A stretch of DNA of 64,000 bases. It comes from Streptomyces galbus. Lineage in GTDB: Bacteria; Actinomycetota; Actinomycetes; Streptomycetales; Streptomycetaceae. The notes under the pieces were generated by a model. The model made no database searches. It was not told the DNA's origin and saw only the letters and a list, made by a program, of their open reading frames with translations. Made by a program: the position numbers and the translations under genes. Numbering within the stretch: position 1 is the first letter of the stretch; the number at the start of each line of letters is the position of its first letter. The DNA is taken from the NCBI RefSeq assembly GCF_005280195.1, contig NZ_SZPR01000019.1:204511-268510 (forward strand), in the 5' to 3' direction. Positions 24,282 to 32,401 of the stretch are shown here, piece after piece.

Positions 24282-24782
24282 ATGACCGTGCAAGGTTCGG
24301 AGAACTCTTCCCGTCGCGGCCGTCGCTCCTCCACCATGGGCGGCATGCCCCTGAACGACATGCCGTGGTGGCGCTGGCGCAGCAACGTGCGCTCGGCGCT
24401 GCACATGCTCTCCGACCCGGTGTTCCAGCGGAACGTCTGGCTGGCGGGCGTCGACGGGTACGGCGACGTCACCGACGCCGTGTACCGCCTGGTCGAGGAC
24501 ACCTGGCTGGACAACTGGTCGGCGGAGAAGTACGTCGGCACGATCTTCCGGGACTCCCAGGAGGCGGCGCTCGTCGACACGGCGGTGCTGCGGGTGCTGC
24601 GGATCATGCACCAGGTCGGCCCGGACGCGCCCGTGTCCGCCTACCTGGAGCACGCGGGCTGGCCGGAGGCGGTCCGGGCGGCGCGTGACGCGCACGTGCG
24701 GATGTCGGTGAGCGACGGCGAGGACCCCGACCAGCCGCCGCGCACCCTCGAGGTGCTGCAGATCATGACCCGGTCCGCGTAG
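24282..24782 (+). CDS. SCO4402 family protein, function unknown
   Basis: This 166-residue soluble protein is rich in Trp and acidic residues (MPWWRWRSNVRSALHML, DTWLDNWSAEKYVGTIF, LEVLQIMTRSA at the end). It resembles the conserved actinobacterial family named after SCO4402, and the gene order agrees with that. No catalytic motif is seen. It lies 47 bases upstream of purU on the same strand and may share its transcript. TACGAT just before the start may be a -10 box with a very short leader. Confidence 0.75.
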   Translation: MTVQGSENSSRRGRRSSTMGGMPLNDMPWWRWRSNVRSALHMLSDPVFQRNVWLAGVDGYGDVTDAVYRLVEDTWLDNWSAEKYVGTIFRDSQEAALVDTAVLRVLRIMHQVGPDAPVSAYLEHAGWPEAVRAARDAHVRMSVSDGEDPDQPPRTLEVLQIMTRSA

Positions 24783-24829
24783 CGGGACGACGGTGGGGCG
24801 CGGGGCCCGTGTGTGGGACCCTGTGCTGC

Positions 24830-25714
24830 ATGAACGAGCAGTCCACCCGAGCCGCGGCGGCCCCCGCCGACCAGTACGTCCTGACCCTGTCCTGCCCCGA
24901 CAAGCAGGGCATCGTGCACGCCGTGTCGAGCTACCTGTTCATGACCGGCTGCAACATCGAGGACAGCCAGCAGTTCGGCGACCACGACACGGGACTGTTC
25001 TTCATGCGGGTGCACTTCTCGGCGGAGTCCCCGGTGACCGTGGACAAGCTGCGGGCGAGCTTCGCGGCGATCGGTGACTCATTCCACATGGACTGGCAGA
25101 TCCACCGGGCCGACGAGAAGATGCGCGTCGTGCTGATGGTGAGCAGGTTCGGGCACTGCCTGAACGACCTGCTGTTCCGGGCCAGCATCGGGGCGCTGCC
25201 CGTGGAGATCGCGGCGGTGGTCTCCAACCACACGGACTTCCAGGAACTGGTGTCCTCGTACAACCTCCCCTTCCACCACATCCCGGTGACGCGGGAGACC
25301 AAGCCGGAGGCCGAGGCGCGGCTGCTGGAGCTGGTCCGCGAGGAGCGCGTCGAGCTGGTCGTCCTCGCCCGGTACATGCAGGTGCTCTCGGACGACCTGT
25401 GCAAGGAGCTGAGCGGCCGGATCATCAACATCCACCACTCGTTCCTGCCGAGCTTCAAGGGTGCCAAGCCGTACCACCAGGCGCACGCGCGGGGCGTGAA
25501 GCTCATCGGGGCGACCGCGCACTACGTGACCGCGGACCTCGACGAGGGGCCGATCATCGAGCAGGAGGTCGAGCGCGTCGGCCACGACGTGACGCCGGAC
25601 CAGCTCGTGGCGGTCGGGCGGGACGTGGAGTGCCAGGCGCTGGCGCGGGCCGTGAAGTGGCACGCGGAGCGGAGGATTCTTCTCAACGGGCGCCGGACGG
25701 TGGTGTTCGCCTGA
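24830..25714 (+). CDS. purU: formyltetrahydrofolate deformylase
   Basis: PurU hydrolyses 10-formyl-THF to formate and THF, balancing one-carbon pools and supplying formate. The 294 residues comprise an N-terminal ACT domain (YVLTLSCPDKQGIVHAVS, about 13-30) and a formyltransferase-fold domain. The catalytic core shows Asn and His in NIHHSFLPSFKGAKPYHQA and Asp in TADLDEGPIIEQE. ATG at 24830 gives the family length. It lies in an apparent pair with the SCO4402-like gene. Confidence 0.95.
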   Translation: MNEQSTRAAAAPADQYVLTLSCPDKQGIVHAVSSYLFMTGCNIEDSQQFGDHDTGLFFMRVHFSAESPVTVDKLRASFAAIGDSFHMDWQIHRADEKMRVVLMVSRFGHCLNDLLFRASIGALPVEIAAVVSNHTDFQELVSSYNLPFHHIPVTRETKPEAEARLLELVREERVELVVLARYMQVLSDDLCKELSGRIINIHHSFLPSFKGAKPYHQAHARGVKLIGATAHYVTADLDEGPIIEQEVERVGHDVTPDQLVAVGRDVECQALARAVKWHAERRILLNGRRTVVFA

Positions 25715-25737
25715 GGGGAGCGGGGGTGCGGTCGCGA

Positions 25738-25776
25738 CGGCGGCTGCGGGTGGTCCGTGGCCGGCCGCAGCCGCCG
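25738..25776. terminator. hairpin after purU, convergent with anti-sigma gene
   Basis: A 12-bp perfect stem, CGGCGGCTGCGG (25738-25749) with CCGCAGCCGCCG (25765-25776), encloses a 15-base loop. It sits between convergent genes and can end both transcripts. Confidence 0.75.
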
Positions 25777-25793
25777 ACGCGCCCCGCCACCCC

Positions 25794-27197
25794 CTACAAC
25801 CGGCTCAACGACGCCACCGCGGACAGCACGTCCCCGATGGCCCCCTGATCGCCCGCCTGCCCGGCCGCCGCCTCCCGCGGAGACACGTGCCCCGCGGCCA
25901 GCCGGCAGAACTCCACGTCGTCCAGCGCCACATGGGCCACCTGGTGCTCCGCGGAGCCCACCGCGGCCGGTGAGTCCAGCGGCACCAGCCACTCGCCGCC
26001 GCCGCGCCCCTCGATCTCCAGGCGGACGCTGCGCCCGGGCCGGCCCGCGGCCACCAGGTGCCGGCTCTCGCCGCCGGGCGCCGCAAGCCCTGCCCGCCGC
26101 CGCTGCGCGAGCGCGCCCGGCAGCATCCGTACCGCCAGCTCGATCATCCCGCGCAGGTGCCGCGGCGCGGGCGGCTCGTACGGGTAGTCCACCGCGTCCG
26201 CGATGTCCTCGGCGTGCACCCAGCACTCGAACGCCCGGTCCACCAGGGCGTCCCGCAAGGGCAGTTCGAACCCGCCGTACGACACCCCGAGCAGCCCCGT
26301 GCCCTGGGTGAACGACACCGTCCGCACCACCGCGTGCGTCTGCTCGCGCCACGGTCCGCGCACCGACCGTGTGGGCGGGAAGTGGGCGTCGCGCCAGTAC
26401 CGTTCGGTGCGCTCCTGCGGTGGTGCGGGGGCGTCGCCCTCCTCCAGCGGGTCGTCGAGGCCGAGCGCCGCCGCGACCAGCCCGTCCACCGCGAGCAGGT
26501 GTGCGATGACCCCGGCGACCGTCGTACGGCGGTTGCGCGCCCCCTCGTCGCCGAACCACCGCAGCCGCACGGGCGCGTGCCACTCGGAGTCCCCGAAGTC
26601 CTGCAGCAGCGCGTCCAGTCGCGCGGTCTCCGCGTCGTAGGCCAGCGCCCACTCGGGCACCGGGATGCGCGGCGGGCGCCGTTCCAGGCAGCGTTCGAGG
26701 ACGCGGGTGCGCAGCCCGGGGTCGAGGTCGAGGCTGTCCGGGCGCTGGAGCAGCCCGACCGCCTCGCGCAGCCGGCGCGCCTCGTCGGCGCAGGTGCCGC
26801 ACGCGCCGAGGTGGGCCTCCACGGCGGCCGTCTCCTCGGCCGAGCAGGCGGCCAGCGCCCACGCTCCCAGCAGCGACTTGAGCACCGGGTGCGCCGGCTC
26901 CGGCGCCGGGCTCACGGTCCCGGCGAGCTCGCCGAGCCGGTCCAGGTCCTGCCGCAGGCTCTCCCGGAGATTCTCCCGCATGCCCTGCACGTCCTCCCCC
27001 TGTTCCCTGTCCGGCACCGCGGGCAGCGGCAGTCCGCCGTCCTCCACCGAGGTGCGCGGCGTCGGTATGCGCGGCGGCCGGTGCGGGTGGTCGGGCCCGC
27101 CGCCGCCGTTCGCGCGCGGGCCTTCGGGGGCCCGCCCTGCGTGGTCGTCGTGCGCGTCGTCGCCGTCGTACGCCTCGGAGCCGTCGGTCCCGCTCAC
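25794..27197 (-). CDS. anti-sigma factor with zinc-finger ZAS motif fused to an MDMPI/DinB-like domain
   Basis: The reading is 467 residues from GTG 27197, which overlaps the sigma gene stop (GTGA). An Asp/Gly/Pro-rich start precedes a zinc-finger anti-sigma motif at about residues 97-145 (HPVLKSLLGAWALAACSAEE, then EAHLGACGTCADEARRLREA). The rest has the mycothiol-dependent maleylpyruvate isomerase-like fold (VAGVIAHLLAVDGLVAAALG, FECWVHAEDIADAV). I see no membrane segment, so a soluble anti-sigma is likely. The ATG of MRENLRESL, 77 codons in, is an alternative start. Confidence 0.78.
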   Translation of the reverse strand: MSGTDGSEAYDGDDAHDDHAGRAPEGPRANGGGGPDHPHRPPRIPTPRTSVEDGGLPLPAVPDREQGEDVQGMRENLRESLRQDLDRLGELAGTVSPAPEPAHPVLKSLLGAWALAACSAEETAAVEAHLGACGTCADEARRLREAVGLLQRPDSLDLDPGLRTRVLERCLERRPPRIPVPEWALAYDAETARLDALLQDFGDSEWHAPVRLRWFGDEGARNRRTTVAGVIAHLLAVDGLVAAALGLDDPLEEGDAPAPPQERTERYWRDAHFPPTRSVRGPWREQTHAVVRTVSFTQGTGLLGVSYGGFELPLRDALVDRAFECWVHAEDIADAVDYPYEPPAPRHLRGMIELAVRMLPGALAQRRRAGLAAPGGESRHLVAAGRPGRSVRLEIEGRGGGEWLVPLDSPAAVGSAEHQVAHVALDDVEFCRLAAGHVSPREAAAGQAGDQGAIGDVLSAVASLSRL

Positions 27198-27775
27198 GCC
27201 GCACCCCCGTACCCGGGCGGCGCGCCGGGGGAGGCGGCGTCGTGGGCCGTGGACAGCAGTTGCAGGCCGAGGCGGAGCCGGCGGCGGGCCTCCTCCTCGG
27301 TGATGCCGATGTCGGCGGCGGCCTGCCGGTAGTCGCGCCGCTGGAAGTAGGCCAGTTCGAGCGCGGCGCGCAGCGGGGCCGGCATGGACTGGACGATGTA
27401 GTCGGCGCGGGCCGCGACGGAGGCGTGGCGGACCCGGTGCTCCAGTTCCTCGGCGGTGCCGGGGCCGCCGCGGGCCAGGGCGGCGGCGCCGGTGTCGCGC
27501 AGCCGCTGCACGGCGAGGCGGTGGGTGAGGCCGGCGACCCAGGTGCGCAGCGGGCCCTGGTTCGGGTCGTAGGACTCGGGGTGTTCCCAGACGTGGACGA
27601 AGACCTCGCGGGTGATGCCGTCGGCGGCGCGTTCGTCGCCGAGCACGCGGTGGGCGAGCCCGTGCACGAGCGAGGCGAACCGGTCGTAGAGCTCGCCGAG
27701 GGCCGCCGCCTCGCCGCGGGCGAGCCGCTGCTGCATCTTGCGGTCCCAGCGGGGCGGTGCGTCCTTCTTCGCCAT
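27194..27775 (-). CDS. ECF-type RNA polymerase sigma factor
   Basis: This 193-residue protein carries region 2 (LYDRFASLVHGLAHRVLGDE, EVFVHVWEHPESYDPNQGPL, TWVAGLTHRLAVQRLRD) and region 4 (AALELAYFQRRDYRQAAADI, then ITEEEARRRLRLGLQLL). It is coupled to its anti-sigma by a 4-base overlap. GTGAGGGGG lies ahead of ATG 27775. Its targets are unknown, and the divergent STAS gene could be one. Confidence 0.88.
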   Translation of the reverse strand: MAKKDAPPRWDRKMQQRLARGEAAALGELYDRFASLVHGLAHRVLGDERAADGITREVFVHVWEHPESYDPNQGPLRTWVAGLTHRLAVQRLRDTGAAALARGGPGTAEELEHRVRHASVAARADYIVQSMPAPLRAALELAYFQRRDYRQAAADIGITEEEARRRLRLGLQLLSTAHDAASPGAPPGYGGAA

Positions 27776-28126
27776 GCGGCCCCCTCACCCGTCTCTTCGC
27801 GTCCAGCCTGCGCCCACGGTCACCTCGAATGTAGTCGGCACGTCGAAGAACGCACGCCCCTTTGTGGCAATGTGCGCCCCTCGCGTGGTGAGGGATGGTA
27901 AGGGCCTTGTCCGCTCCTCCGTCCGCTCTTTGGCGTGCCCGATTGTGTCCGCTTCCGATCGAACAGGACCGGTCACGACTGAAACAAGCCTCCTTCTTTT
28001 CCTTCCCGTTTCTGGATCGGCGTTTCCGGGAACGGCCGCTGGGCAGCGGCGCTGCAAGGAGGCGAAGGGAAGCGTAAGCACCGCTTCCGGTTCCGCTCAC
28101 CGCTTCCTCCCCGGCGAGCGAAGGGT
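27776..28126. other. 351-base divergent control region, sigma factor and STAS gene
   Basis: No gene is supported here. Pyrimidine-rich DNA at 27985-28010 precedes GTTTCT (28008-28013) and GGGAAC (28028-28033), separated by 14 bases. This fits the SigB-family promoter pattern G..T-N14-16-GGG.A(C/T) and points toward the STAS gene. AAGGAGGCGAAGGG at about 28060 is a purine tract without a matching start. Confidence 0.5.
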
Positions 28127-28507
28127 GTGGTGGTGGCGTTCAAAGTGACCGGCGGCGAGCAGGGCGGATGGGTCGTGCTCCACGTGTCGGGCGAGCTGGA
28201 TCTGGTGACGTCACCCGGGCTGCGGCAGCGGGTGCACGACGAGGTGGCCGACGGCCGGCACAGCCTCGTCCTCGACCTCTCCGACGTGCGGTTCTGCGAC
28301 TCCAGCGGGGTCGGTGTACTGATCTCCGCCCGCCGTCTGCTGCGCAGTTGCCAGGGCAGCCTGCGCCTGATCCTGCCGGCCGCCGGGGCCGTCGAGGGTT
28401 CCCACGTGAACCGGGTCTTCGGCGCGCTCGGCGTACGGCGTCTCTTCGACGTCTACCTCTGCATCGAGGACGCGGTGGTCGACGACACCGAGCCGCTGTC
28501 GGCCTGA
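28127..28507 (+). CDS. STAS-domain anti-sigma factor antagonist
   Basis: This 126-residue single-domain protein has the SpoIIAA/RsbV signature FCDSSGVGVLISA, with the phosphorylatable serine at residue 59. GELDLVTSPGLR and a short acidic tail complete the domain. Unphosphorylated antagonists bind RsbW-like kinases and free sigma factors. The RsbW-like ATPase at 29688 is a possible partner. Three in-frame GTGs (28127, 28130, 28133) are possible starts. Confidence 0.88.
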   Translation: MVVAFKVTGGEQGGWVVLHVSGELDLVTSPGLRQRVHDEVADGRHSLVLDLSDVRFCDSSGVGVLISARRLLRSCQGSLRLILPAAGAVEGSHVNRVFGALGVRRLFDVYLCIEDAVVDDTEPLSA

Positions 28508-28660
28508 GCCGGGCGGACGCACGGCTCCCCGTGCCACGCCGTCGTCGCGGGATTCCCCCGGTCCTGGCACAGACGTCGCCCCACGGCCCCCGGGGCGCCG
28601 CGCGCGACGTACGCTCCCTGCCAGAGGAACCCCACGTGACGACGTAAGGCGGCCCAAGAC

Positions 28661-29173
28661 ATGGTCAGCAGCGAGTACGAGCGAAGGATCGCCGCCCGGT
28701 TCGCCACCTTCGACCAGGACGGCAACGGCTGGATCGACCGGGAGGACTTCAGCGGCGCGGCCAAGGCGCTGCTCGCCGAGTTCGCCACGGCGGCCCGGTC
28801 CGACCGGGGGCAGGCGCTGTACGCCGGCGCCGAGGCGTTCTGGCAGGGCATGGCCGGAATAGCGGACCGCGACGGCGACCAGCGCATCACCCGGGAGGAG
28901 TTCGTGAACGGCGCGGTCAAGCGCCTGAGCGACAACCCGGACCGGTTCGCCGAGATCGCCCGGCCCTTCCTGCACGCCGCGCTCGCGGTCACCGACACCG
29001 ACGGCGACGGGGCCGCCACGGTCGACGACACCGTGCGCGCCCTGCGGGCCCTCGGCGTCCCCGAGAACGTGGCCCGTGCGGCGGCCCGCGCGCTGGACGC
29101 GGACGGCGACGGCAAGGTCGGCGAGCCGGACGTCGTCCCGGCCTTCGCCCGCTACTTCACGGTCCCGGCCTGA
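28661..29173 (+). CDS. EF-hand calcium-binding protein (calerythrin-like)
   Basis: This 170-residue acidic protein has four EF-hand loops: DQDGNGWIDRED (about 17-28), DRDGDQRITREE (about 68-79), DTDGDGAATVDD (about 110-121) and DADGDGKVGEPD (about 146-157). The first, second and fourth keep good ligand spacing; the third has Ala in place of a hydrophobic core residue. Bacterial calerythrins buffer or sense calcium in the cytoplasm. A partner is unknown. Confidence 0.9.
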   Translation: MVSSEYERRIAARFATFDQDGNGWIDREDFSGAAKALLAEFATAARSDRGQALYAGAEAFWQGMAGIADRDGDQRITREEFVNGAVKRLSDNPDRFAEIARPFLHAALAVTDTDGDGAATVDDTVRALRALGVPENVARAAARALDADGDGKVGEPDVVPAFARYFTVPA

Positions 29174-29687
29174 TCGCGGGCGCAACACGCCCGGGCGCCG
29201 CAGCAGTTCGCGGGCCGTGGGGGCGGGCCGCGCCGCGCGCGGTGGACCGGCGGGCGTCAACGATGTCGCCGATCGTGGCAGTTGACGGTCACGGAGCGTG
29301 AAGGTGTGGCGGGGGCGGGTGAAGACGTCCCCGCCTCCCGTCACGGCCCGCAGTCGGTGAGCGCTCGGGTACCGTCGGCGCCATGCGAGTGGTTCCCGGT
29401 GCGCAGCCCGCCGGTGGTGCCTGTTCGACTCCCCTCGGTGAGCGTCGCACAGTATGCCGCACGGGTACTCCTTCGCGCGGGAATATGCCCGAAGCCCTTG
29501 TTGGGGTGACGGAACGTCAACCAAGCTGTCCCGTACGGGAGTCACCGTCCGTCACTCTCCCCGTGGCCGTTGTCCTGGCCATGCGGAAAATGGCTACGAT
29601 CGTGGCCCTCGTCGTCGTGGTGCCCGTGCGTCGCGTGTTCTTCGCGTGCCGTGCGGCCGTGTGTCCGCCGGTTCGGATGGTGTAGCG
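29174..29687. other. 514-base gap upstream of the RsbW-like gene; no supported gene
   Basis: Several short frames exist but none has coding-like codon use. TTGTCC (29570-29575) and TACGAT (29595-29600), 19 bases apart, are a weak promoter candidate for the ATPase gene. Confidence 0.35.
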
Positions 29688-30212
29688 GTGCAGGTGCTTC
29701 AAGTGCAGCTGGAGATCCGGCCCGACCCCGCTGAGGTGGGGCGCGCCCGGAAGTGGGCCCGTTCGCGCCTGGCCGGGTCCGGCATAGGGGCCGACGAGCC
29801 GATCGCCGAGACGCTGGTCCTGCTCGTCTCGGAACTCGTCACCAACGCCGTGGTGCACACCGGGTGCCCTGCGGTGGTGCGGCTGTCGCTGCCGGAGCCG
29901 GAGACGGCCGGGGGGGCGACGGTCCGCCTGGAGGTGGCCGACGCCTGTTCCCGCGCACCCGTGCCCCGGTGTGCCGGCGGGGAGGCGACGGGCGGCCGGG
30001 GCCTCGCGCTCGTCGACGGGCTGGCCGACCGCTGGGGCTGGAGCGTGGAGGGCGCGGGCAAGCGGATCTGGTGCGAACTGGACCGCAGCGACCCGTCCGA
30101 GGACGCGGGCGCGGACCAGGACGGCGCGCGGTGCCCCGAGCCGGCCTTCGAGACCTACGGGTCGTACGGCGCGTACGGCGGCTTCGAGGGGTTCGCCTAC
30201 GAGGCGGTGTAG
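29688..30212 (+). CDS. RsbW/SpoIIAB-like ATP-binding regulatory protein
   Basis: This protein of about 174 residues has the GHKL N-box LLVSELVTNAVVHTG (about 40-54) and G-box GGRGLALVDGLADRWGW (about 102-118), typical of anti-sigma serine kinases. A Tyr/Gly-rich tail (ETYGSYGAYGGFEGF) is unusual. It lies near a STAS antagonist, which suggests partner switching, but the cognate sigma is not shown. GTG 29688 is used; the next GTG at 29694 is also possible. Confidence 0.8.
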   Translation: MQVLQVQLEIRPDPAEVGRARKWARSRLAGSGIGADEPIAETLVLLVSELVTNAVVHTGCPAVVRLSLPEPETAGGATVRLEVADACSRAPVPRCAGGEATGGRGLALVDGLADRWGWSVEGAGKRIWCELDRSDPSEDAGADQDGARCPEPAFETYGSYGAYGGFEGFAYEAV

Positions 30213-30831
30213 CGCGGGCGGTGGCGTGCGGGAGGGGGCGCGCGGGCCGGTGCAGCGGGCGCCGACACCCCGTCAGGCGGCCGGGGCCGTGCGCCCGGGC
30301 GTGCTTCCGTGCGCGGGCCCGGCGAAAGCGGCAAAAGGTAACAAACCTTCAATCGGGTGTTGACGGACAGGTGTCCGTTTGATCACGCTTGTGGTCTGCG
30401 ATGCGCCGCGAGGGGACGGCGAGGGGCTCGGTGACGGGAGCCCTCGTCGAGTGCGGATCGCGGATTCGGCGGAGGTTCCCTCGGGGTCCACGGGAACCGG
30501 TGGGGGGTGCTCCCGCTCCGGCGGTGCCGGAAGCGGGGGTGAGGACGCCGGAGCCGGATGGCGGCGCGCGGTGCCGTGCTCGGGGCGAGCACCGGCGCGC
30601 CGCCAGCCGAACGGCCCCTTCCGCCGCGCACGGGTGGCGCCGGGAAGCCCACCATGTCGTCCACAGCCTGTGGACAACCTTTCGCCTGCCGGACGGAAGG
30701 CCGTCGAGCCCGGGCAATTTCTCCGCGTCGGCTCGGCGAAAGGCCAGGTCAGCGGTGTGTCCCCGGTCGCCTCCGGCATTGTTGTGCCGACGGCCACAGC
30801 GCAGCGGGTGCGGGTGGGCTCATACTGAGGG
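30213..30831. other. 619-base noncoding region with promoter, operator and DnaA-box features
   Basis: AAGGT (30335-30339) and ACCTT (30345-30349) form an inverted repeat in an AT-rich patch. Further on, TTGACG at 30360 overlaps ACGGACA-GG-TGTCCGT (30363-30378). Facing DnaA boxes lie at 30657-30677. A TTG-initiated frame at 30379-30828 is open but has poor coding character. TACTGA ahead of 30832 may serve the small gene that follows. Confidence 0.5.
30657..30677. promoter_or_regulatory. inverted pair of DnaA boxes
   Basis: TCGTCCACA (30657-30665) is one mismatch from the Streptomyces DnaA box TTGTCCACA. TGTGGACAA (30669-30677) is its perfect complement form. The two face each other three bases apart. 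No replication genes are nearby. Confidence 0.65.
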
Positions 30832-31053
30832 ATGACCAAACCCGCTGCATCGAAGCGTCATTTGCCGACCAGCCCCTTCAAGGCGCCCGTCGTGCCCGTT
30901 CCCAAGTTCTTCGCCGTGGGGGACCAGGTCACCCACGACGCGCACGGCCTCGGCCGGGTGATCGGGGTCGAGGAGGGCATCGCCGCGCTCGTCGACTTCG
31001 GATCGACGCAGATGCGGATCCTGAGCCCGTACGCCAAGATGACCAAGCTGTAG
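30832..31053 (+). CDS. small conserved-looking protein with a CarD/SH3-like motif
   Basis: Seventy-three residues with a basic start (TKPAASKRHLPTSPFKAP) and a compact beta-rich end: FAVGDQVTHDAHGLGRVIGV, then ALVDFGSTQMRILSPYAKM. The DxVxHxxHGxGxV pattern resembles the N-terminal Tudor-like domain of CarD/TRCF proteins that touch RNA polymerase beta. It lacks the CarD DNA-binding part. ATG 30832 follows GAGGG. Function is not assigned. Confidence 0.7.
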   Translation: MTKPAASKRHLPTSPFKAPVVPVPKFFAVGDQVTHDAHGLGRVIGVEEGIAALVDFGSTQMRILSPYAKMTKL

Positions 31054-31136
31054 CACCCGCAGGGCCCGGTCACGGCCCACCGGGCTCCCCCGAGGGGCCC
31101 GTACCGAAAGAGAGACCTCTCATCGAACCCACCTCG

Positions 31137-31310
31137 TTGTTCTCCGCTCCGGAAGGGCAGCCCCGCCGTTCCGCCGCGGCGGCCTCACCCCGTCCCGCGA
31201 CGAACCCCTTCCAGGCCCCGGACTTCGGGGAGGAGGACCTGTTCCTGACCGAGGACGAGGTCCCGGAACCCGGCCCGGGCGCGCGATCGGCGCGCTCCAG
31301 GGTCGCCTGA
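31137..31310 (+). CDS. possible small protein, 5' end uncertain
   Basis: The frame ending at 31310 has strongly GC-biased third positions across at least 58 codons. It reads like a small acidic protein (NPFQAPDFGEEDLFLTEDEV). No ATG or GTG with a ribosome site is visible; the TTG at 31137 is the first possible start. It follows the CarD-like small gene on the same strand. It may be real or a remnant. Confidence 0.35.
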   Translation: MFSAPEGQPRRSAAAASPRPATNPFQAPDFGEEDLFLTEDEVPEPGPGARSARSRVA

Positions 31311-31320
31311 AGCCCCGCGC

Positions 31321-32331
31321 TCACGCCCCCACCGCGGCCGCCCGGAACGTCCGCCGGTAGGCCGTCGGCGTCACCCCCAGCGCCGCCTGCAGGTGCTGGC
31401 GCATGGACTGGGCCGTGCCGAAACCGGCGTCCCGGGCCACCTGGTCCACGGACAGGTCGGAGCACTCCAGCAGGTGCCGGGCGCGCTCGACGCGCTGCTG
31501 GGTGAGCCACTGGCCGGGACTCACCCCGACCTCCTCACGGAAGCGGCGGGTGAACGTCCGCACCGACATCGCCTCCTGCGCGGCCATGTCGCGCAACTGG
31601 ATCGGCTCGTGCAGCCGGCCCAGCGCCCAGGCACGCGCCGCCGTGGTCGTCGCCTGCTGCGGATCGGGCACCGGCCGCTCGATGTACTGCGCCTGCCCGC
31701 CGTCCCGGTGCGGCGGGACGACCGTGCGGCGGGCCACCTCGTTGGCGACCGCCGTGCCGTGGTCGCGGCGCACCATGTGCAGGCACAGGTCGATCCCGGC
31801 CGCGACGCCCGCCGAGGTCAGCACGTCGCCGTCGTCGATGAACAGCACGTCCGGGTCCACCCTGATCCGCGGGAACATCCGCTGCAGCCGGTCGGCGTCC
31901 GCCCAGTGCGTGGTCGCCGGGCGTCCGTCGAGGACACCGGCGGCGGCCAGGACGTAGACGCCGGTGCAGATCGACGCGAGCCGCGTGCCCGGCCGGATGC
32001 GGGCCAGGGCGGCGGCCAGCTCCTCGGTGAGCACCCCCTCGTCGTGCACCGGGCCCAGCTCGTACGACGCCGGGACGATCACCGTGTCCGCGGTGGCCAG
32101 GGCCTCCGGCCCGTGCGGGACGTGCACCGCGAAGTCGGCGTCCGTCTCGACCGGGCCCGGCGGACGGACCGAGCAGGTCACGACCTCGTACAGGTGCCGG
32201 CCGTGCGCGTCCTTCGGGCGGCCGAAGATACGGTGCGGGATGCCCAGTTCGAAGGGCAGCAGGCCGTCCAGCGCGAGGACGACGACGCGGTGCGGCCGCA
32301 ACGGCGGCGGGGACTGCGGGCCACGGCTCAT
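31321..32331 (-). CDS. GlxA family AraC-type transcriptional regulator
   Basis: The 336-residue protein combines an N-terminal DJ-1/PfpI-like domain (VVVLALDGLLPFELGIPHRI and SICTGVYVLAAAGVLDGR, where the cysteine sits at the nucleophile elbow) with a C-terminal AraC double helix-turn-helix (about 235-330, SVRTFTRRFREEVGVSPGQW, LTPTAYRRTF-like end). Such regulators respond to small metabolites and often control a divergent transporter. Here an MFS gene begins 70 bases away on the other strand. Confidence 0.9.
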   Translation of the reverse strand: MSRGPQSPPPLRPHRVVVLALDGLLPFELGIPHRIFGRPKDAHGRHLYEVVTCSVRPPGPVETDADFAVHVPHGPEALATADTVIVPASYELGPVHDEGVLTEELAAALARIRPGTRLASICTGVYVLAAAGVLDGRPATTHWADADRLQRMFPRIRVDPDVLFIDDGDVLTSAGVAAGIDLCLHMVRRDHGTAVANEVARRTVVPPHRDGGQAQYIERPVPDPQQATTTAARAWALGRLHEPIQLRDMAAQEAMSVRTFTRRFREEVGVSPGQWLTQQRVERARHLLECSDLSVDQVARDAGFGTAQSMRQHLQAALGVTPTAYRRTFRAAAVGA

Positions 32332-32401
32332 GGCCCGATCCTAACGAACACTGTCCCTCGGGCCACTCGTTGACGGAGCGCGGACAGCGCAAGCTCGTGC
32401 C

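Noticed and set aside
29383..29685. A 100-codon frame upstream of the RsbW-like gene
   Set aside because: Poor codon use and no ribosome site. The hydrophobic stretch VAVVLAMRKMATIVALVVVV is tempting but gives no complete domain or conserved start.
30379..30828. A 149-codon TTG-started frame in the large noncoding region
   Set aside because: TTG start without a ribosome site, uneven third-position bias and no motif. The region is better explained as regulatory DNA.
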